From the NCBI GenBank assembly GCA_035772735.1, contig JASDFA010000018.1, positions 138,389,501 through 138,453,500 of the forward strand: a stretch of 64,000 bases of DNA, written 5' to 3'. The DNA comes from Datura wrightii (Eukaryota > Streptophyta > Magnoliopsida > Solanales > Solanaceae). Shown in pieces: positions 46,600-58,200 of the stretch (position 1 is the first letter of the stretch; each line of letters opens with the position of its first letter). Both the position numbers and the translations under genes were made by a program. The notes beneath the pieces are model-generated. The model saw only the letters and a list, made by a program, of their open reading frames with translations. It was not told the DNA's origin and made no database searches.

Positions 46600-47655
46600 A
46601 CTTAACTCTCAGATATGGAATGTTAGATTTGTCTGAATTTAGTATTCTCTTGCTTTCTGTTGGTAGTTCGTCATATGTAGTTCTTCCTTCATGACTATAT
46701 GCACTATTAGCTAAATTGTCTACTAGCTAATTTAGTTCCTTAAATATATGTCGCACTTGAATGTTAATGCTTGGTAGAATTTCAAAAATCTCATCCATTA
46801 TATCTGCAATTTTCCAAGGCACTTCCTATTCCCTTAGCAACATCTTCTGCAGACTTAGTGAGTCTGTTTCTAATATAATACTCTCTTGGGTATTTTGACA
46901 GTGTCTCAGGTCTTGTCTCACTGCTTGAGCCTCATCTACCATGTTGGTAGTTATACCAATCATCTGCATTTATGCAAAGATTAGATCCCCATTCTTATCT
47001 CTTAAATAATATCCATATGAACTCATCCCTAGATTACCTCTACTAGATCAATTTGTATTGCACTTCAGCCAACCTCTCCCTAGTTTCTCCCATCTAAGAA
47101 CTGTATACTGAATACTAGGCTTGTATTTCCGCATACTTTCAACTAACTCCTCCCATCTGTAAGGGATATCCCACCCTGGGTATTTCAACTTAGCATAATG
47201 ATGAATGCCTTGCTGACATAACATAAGCAATCTTTGAAAATTCACCTCCTTTTCATTTTTCCTTACATTCCTTCTTTTTCATAGCTCCCAAAGCAGCATA
47301 GGGGGAACTGCTTTCCTTATCTCCTTAAACATTTGATTATCTGGAACATTCCACCAACCTATAATTATTTGTTGTAAGCTCCTTGCTTCAAAAATTACAC
47401 CTGCACAACAAGCAAACTGCTTCATAGCATTAAAGCTCTGAGAGCTGTAGGAAATTAATGTTTCATAGTTTCCACCTCATGCTTCTCACAACAATGAAAT
47501 CTGGATACCATCTGAAATCTCATCCTCCTCAGATTATCATCAGTAGCAATTCTACCTTTCCACAATCTCCACATAAAGAAACATATCTTAAATGGCAGTC
47601 CCTTTACCCATATATTCTTCATCCACCCTCTCTCCTCCCTTCTACTCCTCATATT
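46600..47655 (-). pseudogene. LINE ORF2: zinc-binding segment and RNase H
   Basis: The open stretch 47652-47455 has the zf-RVT signature (WVKGLPFKICFFMWRLWKGRIATDDNLRRM). Then 47245-47048 covers the linker up to GRGWLKCNTN, the usual start of RNase H. From 47040 to about 46600 RNase H continues in broken frames, with ILETDSLSLQ near 46860 and an SKRILNSDKSNIPYLR-like end near 46615-46660. RNase H at the ORF2 C-terminus is characteristic of plant L1 elements. Confidence 0.82.
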
Positions 47656-47981
47656 TTAGTAAGCTGATTTTACTCTAAATATACCTCTTGAATTCCCCAT
47701 CCACCAGGCCCTTTCATTTTCCTCTCTCATCTCTGGCCTTATATGCTTCACAATATTATTAGTCATCTCCATTGAAATGTTCTCCTTCAATTTGTTCACA
47801 TTCCAGCCCCCTAGTGTAATGAAATCCTTAACTTCTACTTCCTCAAACTCATGTTCTGCCTCTTCTAAATAGTGTAAACCACCTTTTTGAGTCCAGTTAT
47901 CATACTAAAAACTTGCATTTCCAACCTTAGTTGCGACCATATATCCTACTCCACTTCTTCTCTTACTTGCACCAATTTTCT

Positions 47982-49439
47982 TCAAATGTGAGAAGCTCCT
48001 TTGCCATGTGTTAGACTGGGATGTAGCTTTTTGCAATATTTGTTCCACATAAATCTGCTACACAGAGATGTGGATATTATGAAATTCCACCATAATTTTT
48101 TCATAATCACCTTTGATACATCATGCAGTGATCTAAAACCAATTCTCCCTTCCTCTTTGGGATAATACACGTCTTCCCAAGCAACCTAATGTTTACCTCC
48201 ATTACCTCCAGTTTTACTCCAGAGAAACTTAGGAATAACCTTATGAATCTGATCTATCACTCCTTTTGGTGGATTCATAGCTAACAGGAAATATACAGGG
48301 ATAGATTGCCAAACATGAGCTTAAAATATATCTTCCTCCATAAGAAAGCCATTTGTTTTGCCAAACCATAATCCTTTTGTTATTTTCCTTAATATGTCTT
48401 CAAAATAGAAATTTCTCCTTCTTCCATAAAACACTGGACATCCTAGATAAGTAAAAAAGAATACACCTTTATTAATTCCAGTCCATTTCTTCAATTTAGA
48501 TCCCACAAAGGAAGGTGTTTTCTCATGTAAGTATAAAAAACTTTTCCCCCTATTAACCCTCTGTCCGGTTACTTTTTCATACTCCACCAATAACCTCACC
48601 ATCTTCTTGCCTGACTTTTTGTCCCCATAACAAAATAAAATAGTGTCATTAGCATATGACAAATGGTTAATTTCTGGACTCTATTTAGGAAGTCCAAATC
48701 CTCTGAACTCTGAATCATCATGAAGTCTATTCATCTCTCTAGCCAATACTTCAACATCAATAACTAAAAGAGTAGGAGATATAGGGTCCCCTTGTTTAAC
48801 ACCCCTAGATGATTTTAAAAAACCAGTAGGCTTGCCATTAATCAAGACTGAATACCAATTATAAGAAATTAACCTCCACACCATATCAATAATCACTTTA
48901 GAAAAACAAAAGCATCTGAGTACCTTTGTTATAAATATCCAAGAGACTCTATCATACACCTTATCCATGTCCAACTTCACTACCACATTCTGCCATTTGT
49001 TTCTCATGTTCATATCTCTAATAATCTCCTGAGCTAGTAGAATGTTTTCTGTTATGCTCCTCCCTTTCATGAATCCGGTCTGATTTTTTGAAATAATCAT
49101 CGGTAATCAATCCACCAACCTGCCATGTAGTACCCTGGATACAATCTTGTTCAAAAAAGCACTAAGACTAATTGGTATGTAATCCTTAAATGTTTCAGCT
49201 TTTTCTTTCTTTGGAATCAGAACCAAATTTGTATGAGTTACAAATCTAGGAAATTTTTGTCCACAAAAGAAAGCCTTAACCATGTTAGTCACATTAGTAC
49301 CAATAATATCCCAGCATGTCTGAGAAAAGATCATATAGAAACCATCTGGTCCACTAGTACTCTCCCCATTCCTTTCAAAGACAACCTTCTCAACTTCCTC
49401 TTCACTAGGCAGTTTTATCATCTCCTCATTTAGCTCCAA
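47982..49439 (-). pseudogene. LINE ORF2: reverse transcriptase
   Basis: Successive open stretches cover RT. 49439-49107 has SGPDGFYMIFSQTCW and LVLIPKKEKAETFKDYIPISL. 49100-48681 has NQTGFMKGRSITENILLAQEI, VVKLDMDKVYDRVSW and GVKQGDPISPTLL. 48662-48321 starts with the catalytic loop. That loop reads SYANDTILFC where active elements have (F/Y)ADD, so the first catalytic aspartate of the pair is asparagine. 48170-47982 matches the downstream RT/zf-RVT linker (YYPKEEGRIGFRSL). Stops and frame changes separate the pieces. Confidence 0.92.
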
Positions 49440-50335
49440 AGTAATAATTTTAGGGAGTTATCCATCAAAGTTGACCAGTTGTTGGTTCCTCCCTCTCTAA
49501 ACTGATCCTCAAAAAAAGAAATAGCCTCCCTGCCTATGTCTTCTTGCGATGTCATTACCAAGCCTTGATTATACCTTATTGCTCCTATCGACAATTTCCT
49601 CCTCCTTCCCTTAACATAAGCATGGAAGAGTTTGGAATTACTATCCCCATCTTTGAATCACTGCATTCATGCCTTCTGTCTCTAATAATCTATATCTAGC
49701 TTCCTATATCTCTTTAATTCAACATCATACTTCATTAACTTTATTCTATTTTCCTGAGTAGGCATTATCTCCAATTGCATTTTTGAAACTCCTATTGTGT
49801 CTTCCATTGTAGCAACCCTTTGGAATATATCTCCATAAGCATATTTACTCCAAGCTTCTAAAGCCCTTCTGACTCTCTGCAGCTTTGCCTTACAAATCAT
49901 GAATGGTGACCCCACAAAGTCAACCCTCCAATTCTCCTCTACAAGCTTCTTAAACTAACTATGCTTAGTCCAGAAATTAAGAAAATTAAAAAGCTTGACT
50001 ACAACCTCTTCCTCTAACTTACAAATAACATGAATAGGTGAATGATCTGACCATTGTCTAATCAAATGATGAACTTCACTTGAGGGTAGAATGTCAAAAA
50101 ATTCCTCATTACCCAGGATTCTATCTAACCTCTTGAAAATACCTTCCTACTTTATTCTCCCATTCCAGCAAGTAAATTTACTCCCCACAGTCTTCAATTC
50201 CTTCACTGCACATTTGCTCAAACAATGAGCGAAATCTAAACCTTCATTATGCATAAAGGGAAAACCTCCCTGTTTTTCCTCCTCATTTAGACTAATACTA
50301 AAATCTCCTCCTATAAAGTTAATAAGAGGGATGGG
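49440..50335 (-). pseudogene. LINE ORF2: endonuclease C-terminal half and linker
   Basis: 50341-50147 reads INFIGGDFSISLNEEEKQGGF and FTCWNG, the apurinic-like endonuclease GDFN and TW motifs. The LDRILGN segment and the SDHSPI motif (about 50050-50070) follow in broken frames. 49915-49682 and the region below it match the coiled linker between endonuclease and RT, with a DGDSNSKLFH-like segment at about 49630-49660. The first half of the endonuclease is missing. Confidence 0.85.
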
Positions 50336-52612
50336 AACCACTATAGTTATTCAACTTAGCGAGTCTCCCTGCAGCGAGGTATGTCTCGCTGCAACGGACT
50401 CGCTACAACGGGTGATGCACTACCATAGTGGGTTTACTGTTGCTGTAGAGAGATCACTACAACAGACATGGTCAGATAGAATGCCAGATTCCAGAATTTC
50501 AAAAATCCCCTATTTCAAATGGCAACAACAGATACAATAGATTTAATATAAGAAAGCAAGACAAATATAGGGAAACACCAACGTGATACAAAAAGAGGGC
50601 CAAAACATGGCCAATGTGCGCGAATTCCAAATGGGCATCAATAAAAACAAGTATCAACAAGCAAGAAAAAGAAAAGAAGGCAAATAATATTGTCTTACAA
50701 GCTCCAAAGGGGGGCTACCCAAAAACATGTCATTAGAAATTAACAAGGGGGAGGGGAGACACCGCGGTCCTGCCTAACTGGAGGCCTTTTCACTGCTGCT
50801 ATTGGGGTTATAGGCTGACTCCTCATTGAACCCGTTGAGGAAGTAGAAGTCTAGGAGATCCTGTGGGGTCACCTGGGGTGTCTTGGTATCGGGAGAGATG
50901 GTTTTCAAGATCTTCTTGATCCCATTTCGTATGCAGATGATCAGCTTTTCTAGAGAATGCCTCCTCCTCTCTCTCTCCAAATCCTCTCGGAGCTCCACGT
51001 GGGCCTGAGCTAGGGTGGTAGTTGGCACTTGCATCTCCTTGGGGTTAGCAACTGTTGCACTGGAAGGTCTTCTGGTGGAGGGAGTTCAGGGAAAACCTCC
51101 CAATAGCTCATGCATGATGGTCATCTCCGTTTCCATCCTCCCAGATGGCCCCATGGGTTTGAAAGTGTTGGCCCCACCATCTTCCTCTATACAAGCAGTT
51201 TTTCTCTTCTTTTGGCCCATCCCTGGAGATCCCTTCACCCTTAGAGGATCGAAGGCATGTCACAGCCCACAATGATGTCCCTGGATTCCTGGTGCACCCC
51301 AGCCCACTTATAGAGTAGACTGACAAGAGGGGGAAATACAGGCTGGTGATGGGCTTGGTTGAGAAGTGCCCCTTACTCCTCCAAAATCTGTGACCCCACA
51401 TTCACCCTCACCCAGCTTAGATGCAGGTCACCACCAATGCACAGGCATAAGTCACGTCCATGACATTGGAGGAGGGGTGAATCCTCCAGGACACCAAGTT
51501 CAGCCACCACCTGGATTCCATAGAAAAAATGGATGCTCTGAATGCCCAAACTAGTCGAGGTCCTCTGCTCATGCACCACTGAGGTGTCCACCAGTCACAG
51601 CCCAGTCCCATCCATATCCCAGACTTTTGGCATATCCTCTAGAGGGTTTGAAATACCCAAAGCCTTGTTGATAGAAGAAGGAGCCAGGAGGATATGCATT
51701 CCCCTAACATAGGCCACTAGCTCATCACAACACTAGGCCATAGTAGGGAGGTTAGCATAGAATTCCCTTACCCAAGCCTCGTTAACCTAACACCGATCCT
51801 TCACTAGTGGACCTCACTTTAGCTCTTGAAGGAGGGCATAAACTCAGGCGCTTTCTCCGCCATATCTTGCATAATGAGCCCCCTCTCATGGAGAAGCATG
51901 CTCACTGAGCCAAAATTGGCACTGGTCATTTATGAAGTAGATGTAGTCATTGGTGTGAATGCTGCCACTGGAAGAATACATATTGTTGAACCTGTAATTG
52001 ATAAGAGGCATTAGGGAATGAATCGAACAACAAGAGAAAGAATGGTTGGGGAAAAGAAAAAATAGAAATTGGGAAGGGTCCACTGTCTAAGCGAACCCTG
52101 TTACATCTCTGCTGTAGCGAGTCTGTAATAGCCGAATAGACTGTTGTGACAGTTCTGCTGTAGCGAGAATCATCATCCCTAGAAGACCTCTGACCCCAAC
52201 ACTGGAGGTTAAAATTTCAACCTCCATTTTCTTCCAATTAAACTACAGATCGAGCAAGGGGTGCACTAACTCATCTCTTCCAACCGTTTTCCATCCCAAT
52301 AAGATTTGGATGCAGGCATGAAAGGCTTGAGAAAGCCAAACCACCATCCTACTAAAATCCCACCATTTCTAGCATGAAAAATCCCATAAGAACCATCTAT
52401 AGTACATAGGAATAGATTCTAGTAACTTGGGAAGGTAAAAGCTAGAAACATGCTTTGAAACATAGACTAAAAATGCAAGGAAAGAGATCTACCCTCACTA
52501 CCTCAATAATCACACAAAAACAATGCATGAAAGCATGATATTACGAGTATCCTAAAGTAAAGGAAGAAAGGAAGTCATGGGGATGAGGATTACTTGAGAA
52601 ATTGGGAAACTT
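50336..52612 (-). mobile_element. Element G: unclassified repeat with decayed plant-transposon-type ORF
   Basis: This block lies between the LINE and the H LTR. Both flanks of its coding part carry CTCGCTGCAGCGAG-like words (50358-50420 on the left, 52108-52172 on the right), suggesting one element whose ends resemble each other. I could not fix terminal repeats or target duplications, so class and borders are uncertain. The region 52175-52612 shows no coding. Confidence 0.4.
50774..52000 (-). pseudogene. Decayed ORF resembling the putative plant transposon protein domain
   Basis: Reading the minus strand from about 51770 to 50774 across frames gives a consistent protein of the type called putative plant transposon protein (Transposase_32-like). 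Recognisable parts are an FYANLPT...AYVRGMHILLAPSSINKALGI segment (about 51620-51770), a QILEE...NQAHHQP segment (about 51345-51385), a LYKWAGVH segment (about 51290), and an acidic/basic tail with ERERRRHSLEKLI (residues 19-31 of the open stretch 51034-50774). Several stops and shifts. Role unknown; such ORFs are common inside plant non-autonomous elements. Identification is from motif memory only. Confidence 0.5.
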
Positions 52613-54847
52613 TGTAATACCCCAAAAACCCTAAGATCAGACCCAGGAGTTGAAATGGAGAAAACAGGATTTCTTGCACCAAGTCATAGGACAAGTCGTC
52701 TAGTGACCTAATAGGTGCGCCACGAGTCATTAAGTGACTCGTGGTGCTGAGGAGAATTTAGCTATAGGTGGTGGTATGGGGGTTGATCACGGGAAAAGGC
52801 ATGATTTGTGTACAGGACCATGAATCGTTGTGTTGGTCGTGGTCAGGAGATGAAATGGATGTTGAGATGATTAGCAGTGTTCCCCACGACCAGTCACCAC
52901 GAGTCATCAGGTACACCACGAGTAGTGGTGCACCTCGTGGTGACCAATGAAGATAGATTTCCAGTGTAGGCAACGAGAGGTAGCCACGAGTCATGGTCAG
53001 GACGAAGGGTCGTCAAGTCCCTCACGGGGACTGGCACCCTACGAATTTATTAAGGGCTTTTTCATAATTTCTAAATTTTTAAGGCTTAAAATACGTCGTT
53101 TTAAGCTCAGAATAGAGTGTTTAAGAGGGGTAAGTTCAGTCTAGGCTTATTCACATCCATGCATGCAAGTCTAGAAATTTCTAAGTGTGATCAAGCCTAA
53201 ATTCCTCAAGTTCTTCTCCAGATGTTCATTAGGCAATCAAGGAAGTTGTGAAATTAGATTTCTACAAGTATGTAGGGTTATGAATGGGTGTATTTGTCCA
53301 CACCCATGCCCAATCCCCTCTCAATTCAGGAAAATTCTAGTTGATGAATCTATGGGATTTTTACCCAACATGTGAATTTCCTAAATATCAATCATGGGTA
53401 TGATCTAAGCATGTTTATAAAGTTGAATTATGATTAATGGGAATATTTTACAATATTTTCAATTATAACTTATGTTTTCAAGTATTAAAAATTACGATGC
53501 CCATCCATGAAAGTTAATGAAAGTTGAGATCCATGAAATATGTATTCAAGTATGATGAGATGTTTATGAAGAAAGTATGATTTTGAATTACCCATATCTA
53601 TGTTCATGTTTTCGAATGATATTGTCTATGTGAAACATGTTTAAGTATTAGGTAAGTCCATATTCAAGTACGTTTCATTAATTATCTAAACTTCATGTAT
53701 TAGCTAACCGCATGAATTTTGTAGTTTAGACTCCCACTATGTTCAGCTTGTGGTACGGTTTGAGCCAAGGCTACTCATGTTATGATTTCAGATTTATGTA
53801 TATATGTTATGAGCCAGCTTCATCACTAGATGATGGTTCATCTTCGTTTAATAACGATGAAGATCATATGCATGTTTTTGGGACTAGTGTCTAGCACCGA
53901 GTCGATTGAGGGTCAGTTAACCCTATGCCTCAGAACTACACACCAATGTAGGTATGTTTAGATTATTTAGGACCTCCCTTGTGAGCTTCTCCTGCCCCCA
54001 AGGGGCCTTTAGCTTCATATCGATATCATGGTAGCGTCCTTAGCCCTAACAAAGCTTTGGATGACTCTGCCCACTTGAGTGCGATAGTCGGGACCAGGTA
54101 AACTCTATCGTGTTATGTCGGTTATATGATGAGCTTCCCATTGTTCTTTATAATTTCAGTTATGCATGTTCATCAATCATGATATTATTCTTTCAACAGG
54201 TTTGACCCAATGTTCAATTTTACTTATGATTATCAGTTTTTAGCTTTGGTTCATTCGATTCTGTTATTATATTTAGTTTTGTTGAGATCATGATTTCAGA
54301 AAATAGCATGCAAGACCTACTCTTAGAATCTTATCTTGATTATGTTTTATGATATGCATGGTTTATGACTTTACTTACTTAGCGATTTTACTTACCTTAT
54401 ATACTTGGTATATTCCATGTACTGACTGTATTCTCTATGTTGTATCATTTCATGATACAGGCTCGGATATTCAGGCTCAGCTTCGTTATTAGCCAGACCT
54501 ACGACTTTAGCACTTATCAGTCAGAGTTGGTGAGTACTCATCTTTCGAGGGCCCTTCTTTTCAGTTGTATCTAGTACTTTCAGTTTAAGACTTTAATAAG
54601 TTAATTGGGGGATCTTGTCCCAACTCGTCAGTAGTAGAGGCTTTTCAGACAAATCATGTAATGAGCTTCGGTCTTGAGTTATGTATTTTGATGTTATGAG
54701 ATTATCAGAATTCTTCTATATTTATTATGTTAATCTTCTTCTTTATTATGATTGAGTTAGATGATATGTTCATGCCATCGGTTAACTTGGAGCCTCTCGG
54801 GGTTCTTTGTCCTATGTCTCGATCGGGGCCTATATTGGGTCATGACA
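52613..54847 (+). repeat. 5' LTR of element H (2235 bp)
   Basis: It starts TGTAATACCCC and ends GGGTCATGACA. It aligns with 62321-64000. U3 has a dense cluster of CACGAGTC/GACTCGTG words at 52680-53030, followed by the ACGTCGTTTTAAG block at about 53092-53105. Confidence 0.93.
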
Positions 54848-54851
54848 AATT

Positions 54852-54863
54852 TGTTATCAGAGC
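54852..54863 (+). other. Primer-binding site of element H (tRNA-iMet)
   Basis: TGTTATCAGAGC, four bases after the LTR, with one mismatch to TGGTATCAGAGC. Confidence 0.85.
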
Positions 54864-55058
54864 ATTAGGTTTTGAAGTGTCCTATGGTATCTGAAAGCCT
54901 CATTAATTTAGAGACTTTTTCAAGGGTGTGAAGCATGCCACACTTATGACTATGAGGCCATGAGTCATTTAGGAAATGTTCCATTCTTTTAGGATCTATG
55001 TCATGCGATGAAATGTCTCTCTATCCTTCTAACTCATGCTATATGTGTTTGCAAAATC

Positions 55059-56270
55059 ATGCCTCCTCGCTGAGTTAACGAAAAAAGAAACGGAAATGGA
55101 AATGGTCATGAGAATGGAAATGGAGATGGCCACCACCAGGCCTTGCTCACCCATGAGGAGCATGTACCCTAGCCGGTTGCGCATGCTGAGTTTAGGGCAG
55201 CCATTTAGATGCTAGCTTACGCCTTGATCATCAAGGTTAATCAATACGCAGTAGCGCATTACCCTCAGAACGAAAAAGCGGCGGCGGCTGCAATAGTCAG
55301 AGATATTCTGAGGATGAACCCTCCGGAGTTTCTTAGATCGAAGGTGGACCAGGGTCCACATGAGTTCATTGATGAGGTTCTGAAGATCACACAGATCATC
55401 GGGGAGACTGAAGAGGAGTGCATCGATCTAGCCTCGTATCAGTTGAAAGGGGTTGCGCACATCTAGTTTTAGCAATGGAACGATATTAAGGCAACTGGAG
55501 CAGGCCCTATTGGTTGGGATGAATTTCACGCCGCATTTCTAGAACATTTCTTTCATTGTGAATTGAGGGAGATCAAAGCGGCCGAGTTTGTGAGCCTAAA
55601 GCAAGGGAAGATGACAGTTCAAGAGTATGCCTTGGAGTTCACTCATCTGTCCAAGTATGCAACTAAGATGGTGGTGGATTAGAGGGCCCGAGTGAGCCAG
55701 TTCATGCATGAGGTAGCAGACTACCTAGTAAAGGATTGCCGGACTGCGATGCTTTATCAGGACATTGACTTTGCTCAGATAGTCCTGTATGCCTAGAAGA
55801 TAGAGGCGGTGCAGATGAGTGAGTAGGAGAGATAGGCCAAGAGAGCAAGGAATGATAGCTTTGGATTCTCCCAATAGAGACCTAGTGGGCACCGTCAGTA
55901 GTCTCACTAGAGCTCTTCATCCCCATCGCCTTATGCTTTGAGTGTACCATCTAGATACAAGAGAGATCAAAGGGGATGAGTATCAGGCTCTAGAGGCCAG
56001 GGTAGAAGACCTGTAGAGACCAACACACCAGAGTGTAGCAGATGTGGCTGGAGGCACGTGGGTCAGTGCTTAGATGGTTCAGTTGCTTGTTCGGGAAGCC
56101 CAGTCAGACAAGGTCATGATAGGGATCGAGGTTCAACTTCCAATTTAGAAGCTCCACCAGCACGCCCAGCTCAGCAGGGGGCATCTGGTTGTGCGGGTGG
56201 TGGTTAGCATCAAAACAAATTCTATGCCCTAGCATTCCATCAAGAGCAGGAGGTCTCCCCAAATGTAGTC
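55059..56270 (+). pseudogene. gag of element H
   Basis: ATG at 55059 with MPPR followed at once by TGA. The same frame then reads a GNGNGHENGNGDG stretch. The longest open part (55209-55466, 85 codons) holds ILRMNPPEFLRSKVDQGPHEFID and the LASYQLKG motif. Capsid similarity continues to about 55800 (GKMTVQEYALEFTHLSKYA) with several TAG codons, mostly at glutamine positions. Only a first cysteine motif remains (CSRCGWRHVGQC, about 56036-56071). The second, canonical CCHC knuckle present in D is destroyed by changes near 56090. Confidence 0.88.
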
Positions 56271-56276
56271 ACTGGT

Positions 56277-56783
56277 ATGGTACGAGTATTCCATCTTGAT
56301 GTATATACATTGTTAGATCCAGGGGCTACTTTTTCTTTTTTGACCCCCTTTGTTGCTAGTAGTTTTGGAGTCAGTCCTGAAATCTTATTAGAACCATTCT
56401 CGGTCTCTACTCCAATCAGTGATTTAGTTCTAGCTCGATGGGTATATAGAAATTGCCTTGTCACCGTCCTTCAGGAAGTCACCTCAACAGATTTAGTAGC
56501 GCTAGCCATGACTAATTTTGATGTTATCCTCAGCATGGATTGGTTATATACATGTTATTCCTCAGTCAATTATAGAACCCATGTAGTAGAGTTTAGATTT
56601 TTGGATGAACCAGTCCTAGAATGGAAGATCAGTTTAGTTGTGCCTGTAGGTCGCTTCATTTCCTACCTTAAGGTCAGAAAGATGATTTCTAAAGGTTGTG
56701 TATACCACCTAGTTAGGGTTAAGGATGCTATGTCCGAAACCTCGACTATCCAGTCAGTTCCTATAGTGTGTGAGTATCCATAG
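56277..56783 (+). pseudogene. Aspartic protease and linker of element H
   Basis: A 168-codon open stretch. The active site reads LLDPGATFSF (residues 13-22), keeping the D-x-G-A-T form. FDVILSMDWL follows at about residues 82-91, where relatives have ILGMDWL. Then comes the linker with ISYLKVRKMISKGCVYHLVRVKDAMSE, shared with element D. TAG at 56781-56783 replaces the usual continuation into VCxDDLPGxPxEREIDF. Confidence 0.9.
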
Positions 56784-57650
56784 GTATGTCTAGATGATTT
56801 ACCGGGAAACCCTCTCGAGCGGGAGATCGATTTTTGTATTGAACTTCTTCCCAATACGTAGTCTATATTTATTCCTCCTTACAGAATGGCTTCAGCTGAG
56901 CTGAAGGAGTTGCCGGAGCAGTTGACAGACTTCTTAGACAAGGGATTCATCAGACCTAGCAAATCCCTATGGGGTGGCAAGTTCGCTTTGTCTGCAAGAA
57001 GGATAGTTCTCTTAGTATGTGCATTGATTATCGAAAACTAAACAAAGTTACCATCAAGAACATGTATCCCCTCCCCAGGATTGATGACTTGTTTGATTAG
57101 CTTTAGGGTGCTAAGTGCTTTTAAAAGATAGACCTTAGATCAAGATATCATCAGTTTTAGGTTCGAGAGAGTGAGATTCCACAAACAGCCTTCAGGGCTC
57201 GATATGGTCACTATGAGTTTGTTGTTATGTCTTTTGGAATAATGAATGCTCCTACAGCTTTTATGGATTTGATGAATGGGGTGTTCAAGCCGTATTTGGA
57301 TATGGTCATGATTGCGTTCATAGATGACATCCTTATATACTCTCGATGCAAAGAGGAGCATGCCGCTCATTTGAGGTGGTGATAAAGACTCTTAAGAATC
57401 GCCAATTGTATGTTAAATTCAGTAACTATGAGTTTTGGTTAAACTTAGTGGCATTTTTGGGTCATGTGGTGTCAAGTGAGGGTGCACAAGTGGACTCTCA
57501 AAAGATAGAAGCGGTGAAAAATTGGCCTAGACCAGTAAATCCTTCAGATATCAGGAGTTTCTTTGTTTTATCTAGTTATAATCTGGAGGTTTGTTAAGGG
57601 GTTTTCATCTATTGCAGCACCATTAACTAGATTGACCCAAAATAAAGTGA
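56784..57650 (+). pseudogene. Reverse transcriptase of element H
   Basis: RT begins with MASAELKELPEQLTDFLDKGFIRPSKS (about 56885-56965). A small deletion follows (the WGxPVLFV region is altered to WGGKFALSA), which shifts frame. KVTIKNMYPLPRIDDLFD (57048-57100), an MSFGIMNAPTAFMDLMN segment and an intact FIDDILIYSR box (about 57318-57347) are read in another frame. Thumb and connection (FLGHVVSSEGAQVDSQKIEAVKNWP) are in the open stretch 57346-57597. Multiple stops. Confidence 0.9.
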
Positions 57651-58200
57651 AGTTTCAATAGGCAGAGGCTTGTGAGTAGAGCTTCCAAGAGTTGAATACT
57701 CGACTCACCTCAGCACCGGTGTTGACACTACCTGAGGACACCGATGGGTTTGTGGTGTATTGTGACACTTCAAGAATCGACCTTGGTTGTGTAATTATGC
57801 AGCACGGTAAAGTTATAGACTATGCTTCTAGTCAATTGAAGGTCCATTAAAAGAACTACCCGATGCATGATTTCAAATTGGCGGTGGTAGTGTTTGCCTT
57901 GATGATTTGGAGACACTATCTGTACGGGGTCCATGTAGATATGTTTACGAATCACAAAATCCTATAGTACGTGTTTACCTTAAAGGATTTGAATCTATGT
58001 CAGAAAAGGTGGTTGGAGCTTTTTAAGGATTATGAGATGAGTGTCCTCTACCATCCGGGCAAGGAAAATATGGTGGTGGACGCTCTTAATAGGCTTTTCA
58101 CGGAGAGTGTGTCCCATAGAGACGAGGAGAGGAAGGAGTTAGTGAAGGATATTCATCGGCTTGCACGACTAGGAGTTCGTCTTGTTGATTCGACAGATGG
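57651..58200 (+). pseudogene. RNase H and linker of element H
   Basis: TSAPVLTLPEDTDGFVVYCDTS (57707-57772) carries the first acidic residue. FKLAVVVFAL replaces the DLELAAVVF motif, so the catalytic glutamate is lysine here. FTNHKIL replaces FTDHRSL, so a second catalytic aspartate is asparagine. From 57971 an open stretch covers QKRWLELFKDYEMSVLYHPGKENMVVDALNRL, the normal linker. Confidence 0.88.

Larger units (their letters stand above)
46490..50335 (-). mobile_element. L1-type LINE, 5'-truncated, minus strand
   Basis: On the minus strand the order is endonuclease C-terminal half, RT, zinc-binding zf-RVT segment and RNase H, as in plant L1 ORF2. ORF1 and the first half of the endonuclease are absent, the usual result of incomplete target-primed reverse transcription. 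Boundaries are approximate: the right edge is where coding similarity stops (about 50325-50335), and the left edge is after the RNase H end. No clear poly(A) tail or target duplication was found. Confidence 0.88.

Noticed and set aside
51015..51554. Plus-strand ORFs opposite the G coding region
   Set aside because: The minus strand gives a coherent family-like protein over the same bases; these are shadows.
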